Assembly: GCF_009791395.1 (NCBI RefSeq)
Contig: NZ_WSZK01000025.1
Location: 1-56,130, forward strand
Direction: 5' to 3'
From: Halomarina oriensis
Lineage (GTDB): Archaea; Halobacteriota; Halobacteria; Halobacteriales; Haloarculaceae
Length of the DNA: 56,130 nt
Shown here one piece after another: positions 40,783 through 49,412 of this stretch; position 1 is the first letter of the stretch; each line of letters starts with the position of its first letter. The notes under the pieces were generated by a model that saw nothing but the letters and a program-made list of their open reading frames with translations, was not told the DNA's origin and ran no database searches. Made by a program: the position numbers and the translations under genes.

Positions 40783-43770
40783 ATGAGTCAGCCAACGGAG
40801 CGTGAGGACGGGCTGACGTTCGACGCGGACTCCGTCCTCGGCCGTGTCCGGGAGCTGTATCACATCCCTGCGGTCGCCCTGCTTCTCGCGTTCATGCTGT
40901 GGAACCGGGTGAAGACGTGGGAGAACTTCTCGTCGAACGGCGAGTTCCTGTTCCGGGGGAACGACGCCTGGTACCACCTCCGACAGACGAGTTACACGGT
41001 CCAGAACTTCCCGTTCACCATGCCGTTCGACCCGTGGACGAACTTCCCGACCGGCACCGCCTCCGGCCAGTTCGGGACGCTGTTCGACCAACTGGTCGCA
41101 CTCGGTGCGCTCGTCCTCGGCCTGTTCATGCCCCAGGACCAGGCGACGACGATGGCCCTCCTGTTCGCCCCCGCCGTCCTCGGGACGCTCGTCGCCATCC
41201 CGGCGTACTTCATCGCCCGCCGCTTCGGCGGCAAACTCGGTGGGGTCATCGCCGTCCTCGTCCTGGCGCTGACGCCCGGCGCGTTCCTGTTCCGAAGTCT
41301 CGTCGGCTTCTCGGACCACCACATCGCCGAAGTGCTGTTCCAGGTCCTCGCCGTCCTCGGCGTGATGGTCGCGGTCAGCGTCGCCCAGCGTGACCTGCCC
41401 GTCTACGAGCAGTTCCGCGCCCGCGAGTGGGGCACGCTCCGTTCGACGGTCGTCTACTCGGTGCTCGCCGGGGTCGCCCTCGGACTGTACGTCTGGGTGT
41501 GGCCGCCCGCCGTGTTCTTCGTCTCCGTGCTCGGCCTGTTCTTCCTCGTCCACGCCGTCTTCGTCTTCCTCAAGGGCCACAGCCCCGAACACGTCGCTAT
41601 CGCGGGGATCGTCATGTCCCTCGTGGCCGCCCTCCTCTCGGCGGTGAAGGTCAGCGAGTTCGCCTTCTCGGCCTCGGACTTCTCGCTCCTCCAGCCGGTC
41701 GCCTTCCTCGGCCTCGCCGTCGGTCTGGCCGCCATCGTCGGCCTCTCGCGTGCCGTCGAGGGTCGCTCCGACGCCTCGACGGTGTTCCCCGGAGCTATCG
41801 TCGGTGCCATCGCGCTCGTCGCACTCGTCGCGTGGCTCGCGGTCCCCGACACGTTCGGCTACTTCGTCGACCAGTTCCTCCGTGTCTACGGACTGGACGC
41901 GAACGCACAGGTCCGGACGGTCAACGAGGCTCGCCCCATCCCGCTCGAACAGGCCGGCGAGTTCTTCGCCGCCCGCTACGGCTTCACGTTCTTCGTGGCG
42001 GTCGTCGTCGCGGTCGGCGCGCTCGCACTGTACCTCCTCGACGACGACCCGCGTGGCGAGGTGCTGTTGCTGGTCACGTGGTTCGTCCTGATGGTGCTGG
42101 CGACGCTGACCCAGAACCGCTTCGAGTACTACCTCGCGGTTCCCGTCGCAACGCTGACGGCGCTCGGTGTCGGCGTCGTGGCGACCCGACTCCAGAGCAG
42201 TACGGGCACGGGCGACGGCATCAGCGCCGCGCAGGTCATGGTCGTGTTCACCGTCGTCCTCGTCGTCGTCGCCCCGTTCGTCGCCGTCTCGGGGCCGCTG
42301 ACGGAGGGCATCCCGCTCCAGTCCGCACAGTCCGCACAGTCCAACGGGCCCGGCGAGGTCACCCAGTGGGACGGCAGTCTGGAGTGGCTCGCCAACAGCA
42401 CGCCCGACGAGGGGCAGTACGGCACCGAGAACGCCGACAACGCCCCGATGGAGTACTACGGGACGTTCGAGCGGACCGCGGACTACGAGTACGGTCCGGG
42501 GACCTACGGCGTGATGTCGTGGTGGGACTACGGGCACTTCATCACCGTCGAAGGTGACCGCATCCCGAACGCCAACCCGTTCCAGCAGGGCTCGAACGAG
42601 GCGGCGAACTTCCTGCTCGCCCAGAACGAGTCGGCCGCGACCGACGTCCTGACTACCGACGGCGACGGCGACGGCGAGGGTGGCCGGTACGTCATGATAG
42701 ACTGGAAACTCGCGGACCCGCGTTCCCAGAAGTACACCGCGCCGACGGCGTTCGGCGACCACGGTATCAGCGCCTCCGGCCCCGGCGAGAACGCGCTCAT
42801 CGAGACGCTCACCTACCAGCAGTACTTCCAGGGCACACAGCCCCAGCCCCAGGTCTACATCCGTAACCAGGCGCACTACGACTCGATGCGAACGCGTCTC
42901 TACCAGTTCCACGGGAGTGCTGCCTCCCCGCGGACGAACGGGCAGGTCGTCGTCGTCGACTGGCAGCGCGAGGCGTTCACGGTCAACGGGCAGCAGACCC
43001 AGCCGTACCCCCAGAACGCGAGCATCAAGCGCTTCCCCACGATGGCCGACGCACAGGAGTACGTCGAGACCGACACCACCGCACAGATCGGTGGACTCCA
43101 GGGCGTCCCGACCGAGTACGTGCCCGCACTGGAGCAGTACCGCCTCGTCCACGCCAGCGAGGAGGCCAACCAGGTCGGGCCGTGGGTGAAGACGTTCGAG
43201 CGCGTCGACGGTGCGACCATCGAGGGAACCGGCCCCGCGAACGCGACGGTGACCGCCAGCGTCCAGATGCGTATTCCGACGCAGAACGGGACGCAGTTCG
43301 AGCGGTTCACCTACTACCAGCAGGTCCAGACCGGCGAGGACGGGTCGTTCACCATGACGGTGCCGTACTCGACGACCGGCTACGACGAGTTCGGGCCGGA
43401 GAACGGCCACACGAACGTCAGCGTCCGGTCGACCGGCCAGTACCGCCTCAGCGCGGTCACCCAGGGTGAGGACCTCTCCCGGACCATCTACGGTGCCAAC
43501 GCCACCGTGACCGAGGGGCAGGTCCTCGGGGAGGACGACGCGGCGACACAGGTGACGCTCGAAGAGGAGCGGACCGTCCAGGCCGGCGGCAACCAGTCGG
43601 GCAACGGTACGAACGTGACGGCCTCGCCCGACGGTGGTAACGAGACGACCGGCGACTCGGCGTCGAACGACACGAACGCCTCCGGGAACGGCACGAACAC
43701 CTCGGGCAACGGGTCGGCGAACGCCTCGACGCTCGCCGCCCCGGAGACGGTCGTCGCACGGGTCGCCTGA
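40783..43770 (+). CDS. aglB: Oligosaccharyltransferase AglB
   Basis: A 995-residue STT3/AglB enzyme that transfers the dolichol-linked glycan to Asn of N-X-S/T sites on the outer face. The first 520 residues hold about 13 membrane segments, with the metal-site motif GNDAWYH (N60-H65). WWDYGH is at residues 580-585, followed by a large extracellular domain. The last 60 residues are a Gly/Asn/Thr tail with ten N-X-S/T sequons between residues 937 and 980, a possible self-glycosylated extension. The downstream DUF368 gene shares the base of its stop (TGATG). Confidence 0.96.
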   Translation: MSQPTEREDGLTFDADSVLGRVRELYHIPAVALLLAFMLWNRVKTWENFSSNGEFLFRGNDAWYHLRQTSYTVQNFPFTMPFDPWTNFPTGTASGQFGTLFDQLVALGALVLGLFMPQDQATTMALLFAPAVLGTLVAIPAYFIARRFGGKLGGVIAVLVLALTPGAFLFRSLVGFSDHHIAEVLFQVLAVLGVMVAVSVAQRDLPVYEQFRAREWGTLRSTVVYSVLAGVALGLYVWVWPPAVFFVSVLGLFFLVHAVFVFLKGHSPEHVAIAGIVMSLVAALLSAVKVSEFAFSASDFSLLQPVAFLGLAVGLAAIVGLSRAVEGRSDASTVFPGAIVGAIALVALVAWLAVPDTFGYFVDQFLRVYGLDANAQVRTVNEARPIPLEQAGEFFAARYGFTFFVAVVVAVGALALYLLDDDPRGEVLLLVTWFVLMVLATLTQNRFEYYLAVPVATLTALGVGVVATRLQSSTGTGDGISAAQVMVVFTVVLVVVAPFVAVSGPLTEGIPLQSAQSAQSNGPGEVTQWDGSLEWLANSTPDEGQYGTENADNAPMEYYGTFERTADYEYGPGTYGVMSWWDYGHFITVEGDRIPNANPFQQGSNEAANFLLAQNESAATDVLTTDGDGDGEGGRYVMIDWKLADPRSQKYTAPTAFGDHGISASGPGENALIETLTYQQYFQGTQPQPQVYIRNQAHYDSMRTRLYQFHGSAASPRTNGQVVVVDWQREAFTVNGQQTQPYPQNASIKRFPTMADAQEYVETDTTAQIGGLQGVPTEYVPALEQYRLVHASEEANQVGPWVKTFERVDGATIEGTGPANATVTASVQMRIPTQNGTQFERFTYYQQVQTGEDGSFTMTVPYSTTGYDEFGPENGHTNVSVRSTGQYRLSAVTQGEDLSRTIYGANATVTEGQVLGEDDAATQVTLEEERTVQAGGNQSGNGTNVTASPDGGNETTGDSASNDTNASGNGTNTSGNGSANASTLAAPETVVARVA

Positions 43771-44741
43771 TGGTCGTCCGCGAGTACCTCGGCATCTACC
43801 TCCGGGGCATCGCCATGGGCGCTGCCGACGCGGTGCCGGGCGTCTCGGGGGGGACCATCGCCCTCATCACGGGCATCTACGGTCGGTTGGTGACGGCCAT
43901 CGCCGACCTCGACCCGCAGGCGCTCGCGCTCCTGCCCGGCGTGACGACGGCCGACGGTCGCACGCGACTGCGCCGACGGCTCATCGAGATGGACGTACCG
44001 TTCCTGATGGCGCTCGGTCTCGGCATCGTCACGGCGCTCGTGACGGTCGCACGGGCCGTCGAGTGGGCGTACCACGCCTATCCGGCACTGCTGTTCGCGT
44101 TCTTCTTCGGCCTCATCGCCGCGAGCGCCGTCGTGTTGCGCGACCAGATAGACGTAGGTACCTCGTGGCGACTCTTCGCGGGCGTCCTCGGCGTCACGCT
44201 CGGCGTCTTCGTCTCGGCGGTAGTCGGGAACGCGCTCCCGAGTACGCTCCCGGTCCTGTTCGTCGTCGGGGCGATCGCCATCTCGGCGATGATCCTGCCG
44301 GGCGTCTCCGGGTCGCTCATCCTGCTCCTGTTCGGGCAGTACGTCTACCTCACGGGGACGCTGTCGTCGTTCGTCGATTCGCTCATCGGCGTGGCCCGCG
44401 GTGGGAGCGTCGACCCGGTCGTCGAGTACGGCACCGTCGTCGTGACGTTCTGTCTCGGCGCAGTCGTGGGGCTGTTCTCGGTGGCCCACGCCGTCGACTA
44501 CGCGCTCGAACACTACCGCGAGGCGACGCTGACGTTCCTCGTCGCGCTGATGGTCGGGGCGCTCTACTACCCGGCCGCCGAGGTGGCCGACGAAGTCACC
44601 GTCTGGACGCCGACGGCGACGGCCGGCATCCTCGTCGCCGCCGTCGTCGGCGCGGCCGTCGTCCTCGTCGTCGACCACGTCACCGGGGACATCGACCTCG
44701 ACGGCGACGTGGACGAGCGCCCGGCCCCGACCGTGAAGTGA
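43770..44741 (+). CDS. DUF368 (PopT-type) polyprenyl-phosphate translocase
   Basis: A 323-residue polytopic membrane protein. It has the duplicated signature of DUF368: GIAMGAADAVPGVSGGTIALITG at the start and ISAMILPGVSGSLILLLFGQY in the second half. Bacterial DUF368 proteins return undecaprenyl phosphate across the membrane. Here the gene starts within the aglB stop codon, so the natural prediction is recycling of dolichyl phosphate released by AglB (inference). No other gene for that step is obvious in the window. Confidence 0.85.
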   Translation: MVVREYLGIYLRGIAMGAADAVPGVSGGTIALITGIYGRLVTAIADLDPQALALLPGVTTADGRTRLRRRLIEMDVPFLMALGLGIVTALVTVARAVEWAYHAYPALLFAFFFGLIAASAVVLRDQIDVGTSWRLFAGVLGVTLGVFVSAVVGNALPSTLPVLFVVGAIAISAMILPGVSGSLILLLFGQYVYLTGTLSSFVDSLIGVARGGSVDPVVEYGTVVVTFCLGAVVGLFSVAHAVDYALEHYREATLTFLVALMVGALYYPAAEVADEVTVWTPTATAGILVAAVVGAAVVLVVDHVTGDIDLDGDVDERPAPTVK

Positions 44742-44775
44742 CGACGCTCACGGCGGCGTGACAGTCGGTGCCGCG

Positions 44776-44790
44776 CCCCTCTCGGAGGGG
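44776..44790 (+). terminator. Hairpin followed by T-run after DUF368
   Basis: CCCCTC-TCG-GAGGGG (6-base arms) followed by a T5 run at 44796-44800. It could end the aglB transcript. The same T-run serves as the TATA-like box of the next gene, so the role is ambiguous. Confidence 0.35.
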
Positions 44791-44795
44791 AACCG

Positions 44796-44802
44796 TTTTT
44801 AA
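44796..44802 (+). promoter_or_regulatory. TATA-like element of the DtxR-family gene
   Basis: TTTTTAA centred 27 bases before the ATG at 44826. Confidence 0.5.
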
Positions 44803-44825
44803 CCGCCTGTCCGCTCTCTCCGTGT

Positions 44826-45515
44826 ATGCTCAGCGCCGTGATGGAGGACTACCTGAAGACCATCTACGTCCTCCAGCGTGAGGCGGGTGACGACCCGTCG
44901 GCCGAGCGTGTCGCCACCTCCGCCATCGCCGAGCGTCTGGACGTCACCGCGCCGACGGTGACGAGCATGCTCGACAAACTCGCCGAGCGCGGACTGGTCG
45001 ACCGCGAGAAGTACAAGGGCGTCCGGCTCACGGCCGAGGGTGAGACGGTCGCACTGGAGGTCCTCCGACACCATCGGCTCATCGAGGCGTACCTCGCCGA
45101 GGCGCTCGACTACGACTGGACGGACGTCCACGAGGAGGCCGACCGGTTGGAACACCACATCAGCGAGACGTTCGAGGCCCGTATCGCCGAGGTGCTCGGC
45201 GACCCGGACGTCGACCCCCACGGCGACCCCATCCCGCGAGCGGACCTCTCGCCGCTGGACGACGCGCCCGGGAACCGACTCGACGAGTGTGCCGTCGGTG
45301 ACCGCGTCGTCGTCCAGCGGGTCCGCCACCGGACGAGCGACGAACTGCGCTACCTCGCCGACGCCGGCGTGAGTCCGGGAGCGACGCTCGCCGTCGTCGA
45401 AGTCGCGCCGTTCGGGATGGTGACCGTCGACGGGCCGAGCGGTCAGCAGAGCCTCCCCGCCGAAGTCGCCCACCTCATCCGGGTGTCGCCCGAGGCCGAA
45501 GTCATTCAGGAGTAG
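44826..45515 (+). CDS. DtxR/MntR-family metal-dependent regulator with FeoA domain
   Basis: A 229-residue regulator. Winged helix at residues 1-65 (MEDYLKTIYVLQR, TAPTVTSMLDKLAERGLV), metal-binding/dimer domain with HHRLIEAYLAEAL and EADRLEHHIS, and a C-terminal FeoA/SH3-like domain (GDRVVVQRVRH to HLIRVSP). It should repress iron or manganese genes when metal is bound. It is a candidate to act on the iron-box-like palindrome at 53079-53092 (inference). Confidence 0.9.
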   Translation: MLSAVMEDYLKTIYVLQREAGDDPSAERVATSAIAERLDVTAPTVTSMLDKLAERGLVDREKYKGVRLTAEGETVALEVLRHHRLIEAYLAEALDYDWTDVHEEADRLEHHISETFEARIAEVLGDPDVDPHGDPIPRADLSPLDDAPGNRLDECAVGDRVVVQRVRHRTSDELRYLADAGVSPGATLAVVEVAPFGMVTVDGPSGQQSLPAEVAHLIRVSPEAEVIQE

Positions 45516-45696
45516 TCGGGACTCCTCGGACCGACTGCGAACGGGCGACCGACGCACCGCTCTCGACGGAGACGGTCAGACTCGTGACGACCCCGCCGTC
45601 CGAGCAGGTCGCCGCGTCGACAGGGCCGACGCCGAGACAGCCGGGGAGGAGCAGACAGCACGCTACGAGGACCGCGGGGAGCGTTCGAGAATCCAC
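45502..45696 (-). CDS. Possible small lipoprotein
   Basis: A 64-residue ORF from GTG: short N-terminus, hydrophobic stretch LPAVLVACCLLLPGC with a lipobox-like PGC, then a Ser/Thr/Val-rich mature part. It overlaps the 3' end of the DtxR gene in convergent orientation. The signal-like sequence is persuasive, but the length and GTG start make it uncertain. Confidence 0.35.
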   Translation of the reverse strand: MDSRTLPAVLVACCLLLPGCLGVGPVDAATCSDGGVVTSLTVSVESGASVARSQSVRGVPTTPE

Positions 45697-45782
45697 GAGA
45701 CGGTACTGTCCGTCGAGGAGATGACCCCGGCGGCGCTCGAACTCATCGAAGCCCTTAGTTGTCGTCACGCCCGAGTGGACTC

Positions 45783-46541
45783 GTGCGAATCGAGAACAGT
45801 TTCATCCCCGTTCAGGGCGTCGGGGAGACGACCGAACGCCGTCTGTGGGAGCAGGGCATCACCCACTGGGACGAGTTCGAGCGAGACGCGGTTGGGGAGG
45901 TGACCGGCGAGCGCATCGCCTCGTTCATCGACGAGGGGCGAGACCACCTCGCGTCCGGGAACGCGCAGTTCTTCGACGCCGCGTTCCCCAGTCAGCACCG
46001 CTGGCGACTCTACGAGGACTTCCGCGAGGGGGCGTGTTTCTTCGACATCGAGACGACCGGCCTCTCCCACCACCGCGACCAGGTGACGACCGTCAGCCTG
46101 CTCCACGACGGCGAGGTCCGGACGCTGGTCAACGACCCCGACCCCGTCGTCGGGGAACCGCTCACGCGCGAGACGCTTCGTGAGGCGCTCGACGCGCCGT
46201 TGCTCGTCACGTTCAACGGGACGACGTTCGACGTGCCGTTCCTGGAGACGAGTTACGACCTGGACCTCGACGTGCCGCACCTCGACCTGCGCTACGCCTG
46301 TGGCCGTGTCGGCCTGTCGGGCGGGCTGAAGGCTATCGAGAAGGACGTCGGTATCGAACGCGACCGACCGGACATCTCCGGGCGCGACGCGGTGCGTCTC
46401 TGGCACGAGTACGAAGGTGGGTCCGAGGACTCCCTGGAGACGCTCGTCTCGTACAACCGTGACGACGCGGTCAACCTTCGGACGTTGATGGACGACCTCT
46501 CGCGGACGCTCCACGACGACGCCACCGACGGACTGCTCTGA
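45783..46541 (+). CDS. YprB-type ribonuclease-H-like exonuclease domain protein
   Basis: A 252-residue protein with DEDD exonuclease motifs: FFDIETTGLSHHRDQV (D-x-E), LVTFNGTTFDVPFL and SYNRDDAVNLRTLM. The first 40 residues (IPVQGVGETTERRLWEQGIT) look like a helix-hairpin-helix DNA-binding segment. Likely a 3'-5' exonuclease in DNA or RNA metabolism. It starts at GTG; the ATG further upstream would add an unrelated stretch. Confidence 0.82.
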   Translation: MRIENSFIPVQGVGETTERRLWEQGITHWDEFERDAVGEVTGERIASFIDEGRDHLASGNAQFFDAAFPSQHRWRLYEDFREGACFFDIETTGLSHHRDQVTTVSLLHDGEVRTLVNDPDPVVGEPLTRETLREALDAPLLVTFNGTTFDVPFLETSYDLDLDVPHLDLRYACGRVGLSGGLKAIEKDVGIERDRPDISGRDAVRLWHEYEGGSEDSLETLVSYNRDDAVNLRTLMDDLSRTLHDDATDGLL

Positions 46542-46556
46542 GCGGCGAGAACCGGT

Positions 46557-46949
46557 CTACTGCAACTCGTCGCGGTCCGACAGCGGCGAGCGGCGGCCGT
46601 GTTCGACCGTCGAGACGTCCTGTACCTCGACCTCACCGATGGTCAGCGCCTCCGGGTGGTAGCGGCCGGTTCCCGGCAGATGCGCACCGGTCGGTTCGAG
46701 ACGGGCGGTGACCAGCGCTTGGGCCGTCCCGTGGACGGTGTGTTCGTCGGGGAACTCCTCGACGGCGTGACCCTGACAGCGGTGGAAGAGCGGTGTCCAC
46801 TCGCCGTCCATCCGTTCGACCTCCAACTGGAGGACGTCGCCCGCCGCGAGTCCACAGGGTCGGTCGTGGAAACTACAGGTCGCACGCGTCGGCTCCCCGT
46901 CGCATCCGACGAACGTCCCCGTCAGGTCTCGACAGAGCGAATCACGCAT
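46557..46949 (-). CDS. Cys/His-rich hypothetical protein
   Basis: A 130-residue protein. The N-terminal half has clustered Cys and His (LCRDLTGTFVGCDGEPT, CSFHDRPCGL, HRCQGH) that could bind zinc. The C-terminal half is beta-strand-like. No family recognised. A TATA-like GTTTATG near 47008-47014 would give a leader of about 35 bases. Confidence 0.6.
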   Translation of the reverse strand: MRDSLCRDLTGTFVGCDGEPTRATCSFHDRPCGLAAGDVLQLEVERMDGEWTPLFHRCQGHAVEEFPDEHTVHGTAQALVTARLEPTGAHLPGTGRYHPEALTIGEVEVQDVSTVEHGRRSPLSDRDELQ

Positions 46950-47110
46950 CGGTGTTCCCTCGCTGTCCCCCAGGCCGTTCCATACCTCGCCTGCATCGGT
47001 TGAGGAACATAAACCCGTTGAACGGCCCCCCGTCGCGGGAAGTAGACACGCCTTTCTATCCCGATTCGTCAGTGGGTGACATGTACGGACGGCGTCGAGG
47101 TGAGCGGTGA

Positions 47111-48175
47111 GTGGTCGACCCCGTGAGCGTAGTCGCAGTCGTCGCCGTCGCTGCCGTCGGCGGCGCACTCGGTGCCGCGCTAGGGGGGTATCTCTCCCTC
47201 GGCGTCCTCGGCTGTCTCGTCGTCGTCGGTCAACTGCTGGCGTACGCCGACGTGGCGCTTCCGGCGGCCGTGCCGACGCCGCTGGGCTACACCGTCTGGT
47301 TCGGCCCGCACGTCCTCTTCGGTGGGGGTGTGGCGGCGGCGGCCTACGCCGTCCGTCGCGGGTACATGGACGAGGGGTACCGCTACCATCCCGCGAAGGA
47401 CGTCACGACGCCGCTGTCGGCACACCCGAAGGCGCTCGCCGTCGGCGGCGCGTTCGGCGTCCTCGGCGGGGTGTTCGCGTGGGGCTACGCGACCCTCGGT
47501 GTCCCGTTCGACCCTATCACGGCCGCCGTCGTCCTCTCTGCGTTCGCCCACCGCGTCCTCCTCGGCTACCCGCTCGTCGGCGAGGTTCGCAGTGGACTCC
47601 TCGACATGTCGCCGTACGAGCGTGGCGAGCGTCGGGAACCGATGACCGACGGCGGACGGGTCGTCGAGTCGAACGACCGGCCCGCCGAGTCGTCGAGCGG
47701 CGTCCCGAACGTGACCACGCGGTTCGTCGTCGAACCGTTCGCGCCGTGGCAGGCCGACTGGCGGAGCGCCCTCGCACTCGGCGTCGTGGTGGGCCTCCCC
47801 GCGTCGGTACTCGCGTCCCTCACCGCGAGCGCACTGCTGGCGTTCGGCCTCGCTGCCGCCGCGCTGCTGGGGTTCGTCGTTCGTGAGGAGGTTCCGGTCT
47901 GCTACCACGTCGCGCTCGCGTCGGGCATGGCCGTGCTGGCACTCGGACCCGCGGACGCGACGGCGGCGACGTTCGCCGCGTCGGTGTCCCTCCCGGTGGC
48001 CGTCGTCGTCGGAACCGTCGGCGGCGTCGTCGTGGCCGTCTTCGGAGAACTTCTCCAGCGCGTGTTCTACGCCCACGCCGAGACGCACTTCGACGCGCCG
48101 TTCGCCGCCGTGTTCCTGTTCGGTCTCTGTCTGGGTCTCCTCGACATCGCCGGTGTCGCCACGCTCCCGTTCTGA
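47111..48175 (+). CDS. Haloarchaeal multi-pass membrane protein
   Basis: A 354-residue protein with about nine hydrophobic segments split by a cytoplasmic loop around residues 165-215 (SPYERGERREPMTDGG). No transporter signature was recognised. GTG start. It stands alone. Confidence 0.7.
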   Translation: MVDPVSVVAVVAVAAVGGALGAALGGYLSLGVLGCLVVVGQLLAYADVALPAAVPTPLGYTVWFGPHVLFGGGVAAAAYAVRRGYMDEGYRYHPAKDVTTPLSAHPKALAVGGAFGVLGGVFAWGYATLGVPFDPITAAVVLSAFAHRVLLGYPLVGEVRSGLLDMSPYERGERREPMTDGGRVVESNDRPAESSSGVPNVTTRFVVEPFAPWQADWRSALALGVVVGLPASVLASLTASALLAFGLAAAALLGFVVREEVPVCYHVALASGMAVLALGPADATAATFAASVSLPVAVVVGTVGGVVVAVFGELLQRVFYAHAETHFDAPFAAVFLFGLCLGLLDIAGVATLPF

Positions 48176-48223
48176 AGGGCCGCCTCGTCTCGTTCCGGGG
48201 AGTCGTCGCGCCCGTCGCCGCGT

Positions 48224-48388
48224 CTACTCCGCGACGGGGTTGTAGTTACCGTTGATGTCCCACTCGTGGAGACAGTAAGGGTCACCCTCGACGCCGCCGA
48301 TGACCCACGACTGTCGGTCGGCGTTCCAGTGGTCCTCGCGGCCACAGCGCTCACACGTCCGTTCGCTGGGCGGGGTGATTCGCACCAT
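48224..48388 (-). CDS. HEWD family zinc-binding small protein
   Basis: A 54-residue protein with CERCGRED and the signature YCLHEWDINGNYNPV, after which the haloarchaeal HEWD family is named. Cys-x2-Cys plus Cys/His suggests one zinc site. Function unknown. The ATG at 48388 begins MVRITPPSERT. Confidence 0.85.
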   Translation of the reverse strand: MVRITPPSERTCERCGREDHWNADRQSWVIGGVEGDPYCLHEWDINGNYNPVAE

Positions 48389-48503
48389 ACCACCAATCAG
48401 CGCACGGAGCAGTATCAATCCGACGCCGGCACGGCCGGCAGTCGGTCGTGGCTCGGGGGTTCGGACGGGCTACGACTATGCGGGTCGCCCGCTTCCACCG
48501 ACC

Positions 48504-49106
48504 ATGGGCTTTCACACCTACGACCCCGACCGAGCGCCGAACCTCGAAGCGGAGTCCCGATACCGGTTCTGCTCGGCCGAGGAACTGCGCGCGCTGTTCG
48601 ACCTCGGTGGCGTCGTCGCGGACCTCGGGAGCGGAACCGGCTTCTACACCGACGACGTCGCCCCCCACGTCGAGACGTGTTACGCCGTCGACGTCCAGCG
48701 GGAGATGCACGAGTTCTACCGGGAGAAGGGCGTCCCGCAGAACGTCGAACCGGTCGAGGCGGCCGTCGACGACCTGCCGTTCCCCGACGACCACCTCGAC
48801 GGCGCGTTCTCGACGATGACGTACCACGAGTTCGGGCCCGAGCGACCCGCGGACGGACGGCACGAGCGGACGGAGGCCGCGAGTGGCGAGGGCGCGCTCG
48901 CCGAACTCCACCGAGTCCTGAACCCGGACGCTCGCGTCGGTATCGTCGACTGGAGCGCGAACGGGGAGGGCGCAGAGGGCCCGCCCCTCGACGAACGGTT
49001 CGCACTCGACGACTGCACGGAGGCGTTCGCCGCCGCCGGATTCACCGTCGAGTTCGCCAGCGAGCGTCAGGAGACGTTCGCCTGCTCGCTCCGACTCGCT
49101 CCTTAA
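48504..49106 (+). CDS. Class I SAM-dependent methyltransferase
   Basis: A 200-residue methyltransferase. SAM motif GGVVADLGSGTGFYTDDVA, acidic YAVDVQREM, and DDLPFPDDHLDGAFSTMTYHEF (Methyltransf_11 pattern) followed by ALAELHRVLNPDARVGIVDW. The substrate is unknown. An insertion around residues 112-130 (PADGRHERTEAASGEG) is charged and probably a loop. Confidence 0.83.
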   Translation: MGFHTYDPDRAPNLEAESRYRFCSAEELRALFDLGGVVADLGSGTGFYTDDVAPHVETCYAVDVQREMHEFYREKGVPQNVEPVEAAVDDLPFPDDHLDGAFSTMTYHEFGPERPADGRHERTEAASGEGALAELHRVLNPDARVGIVDWSANGEGAEGPPLDERFALDDCTEAFAAAGFTVEFASERQETFACSLRLAP

Positions 49107-49136
49107 TCACCTAATACCTCCTCCGACGATACTAGT

Positions 49137-49160
49137 GTGTTAACACGTAACACGTTTACG
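49137..49160. promoter_or_regulatory. Overlapping palindromes before the rubrerythrin-like gene
   Basis: GTGTTAACAC is a perfect palindrome (49137-49146). TAACACG occurs twice in tandem (49141-49147, 49148-49154), and CGTAA/TTACG arms flank CACGT (49146-49160). The block reaches the TATA-like GTTTACGT, about 26 bases from the ATG at 49183. Confidence 0.5.
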
Positions 49161-49182
49161 TGACGGCTCCAGAGCGTCCGGT

Positions 49183-49332
49183 ATGAGCATGAGCACTGTA
49201 GACCCGTACACACCGGGGGAGGCCGTCTTCGAGTGCGTAGACTGTCAGCACCGCACCGCCTCGTCCGAGCACGTCGGTTCGTGCCCGGAGTGTGGTGGCA
49301 CGATCAAGAACATCGCCGTCGCTCGGGAGTAG
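49183..49332 (+). CDS. Rubrerythrin-like zinc-ribbon small protein
   Basis: A 49-residue protein with FECVDCQHRT and GSCPECGGTIKNIAVARE, a rubredoxin/rubrerythrin-type metal knuckle pair (four cysteines). It probably binds iron or zinc. An operator-like block upstream suggests tight regulation, perhaps stress-linked (inference). Confidence 0.8.
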   Translation: MSMSTVDPYTPGEAVFECVDCQHRTASSEHVGSCPECGGTIKNIAVARE

Positions 49333-49412
49333 CGACGACCCACCTTCTCGGCCGACCCCGTGACCGTCGGTGAGCGACGGTCGTGTGCCCCAACGGTTCG
49401 AGGAGCGGTCGT

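Noticed and set aside
40729-43410. An 893-residue minus-strand frame opposite aglB
   Set aside because: Composition is Arg/Asp/Glu/Val-rich low complexity, typical of an antisense shadow. The plus strand encodes AglB with WWDYGH.
43591-43760. The AglB tail as a sign of frameshift or misassembly
   Set aside because: The Asn/Gly/Thr codons keep the frame and GC3 bias, and the following DUF368 start overlaps the stop normally, so it is treated as a true tail.
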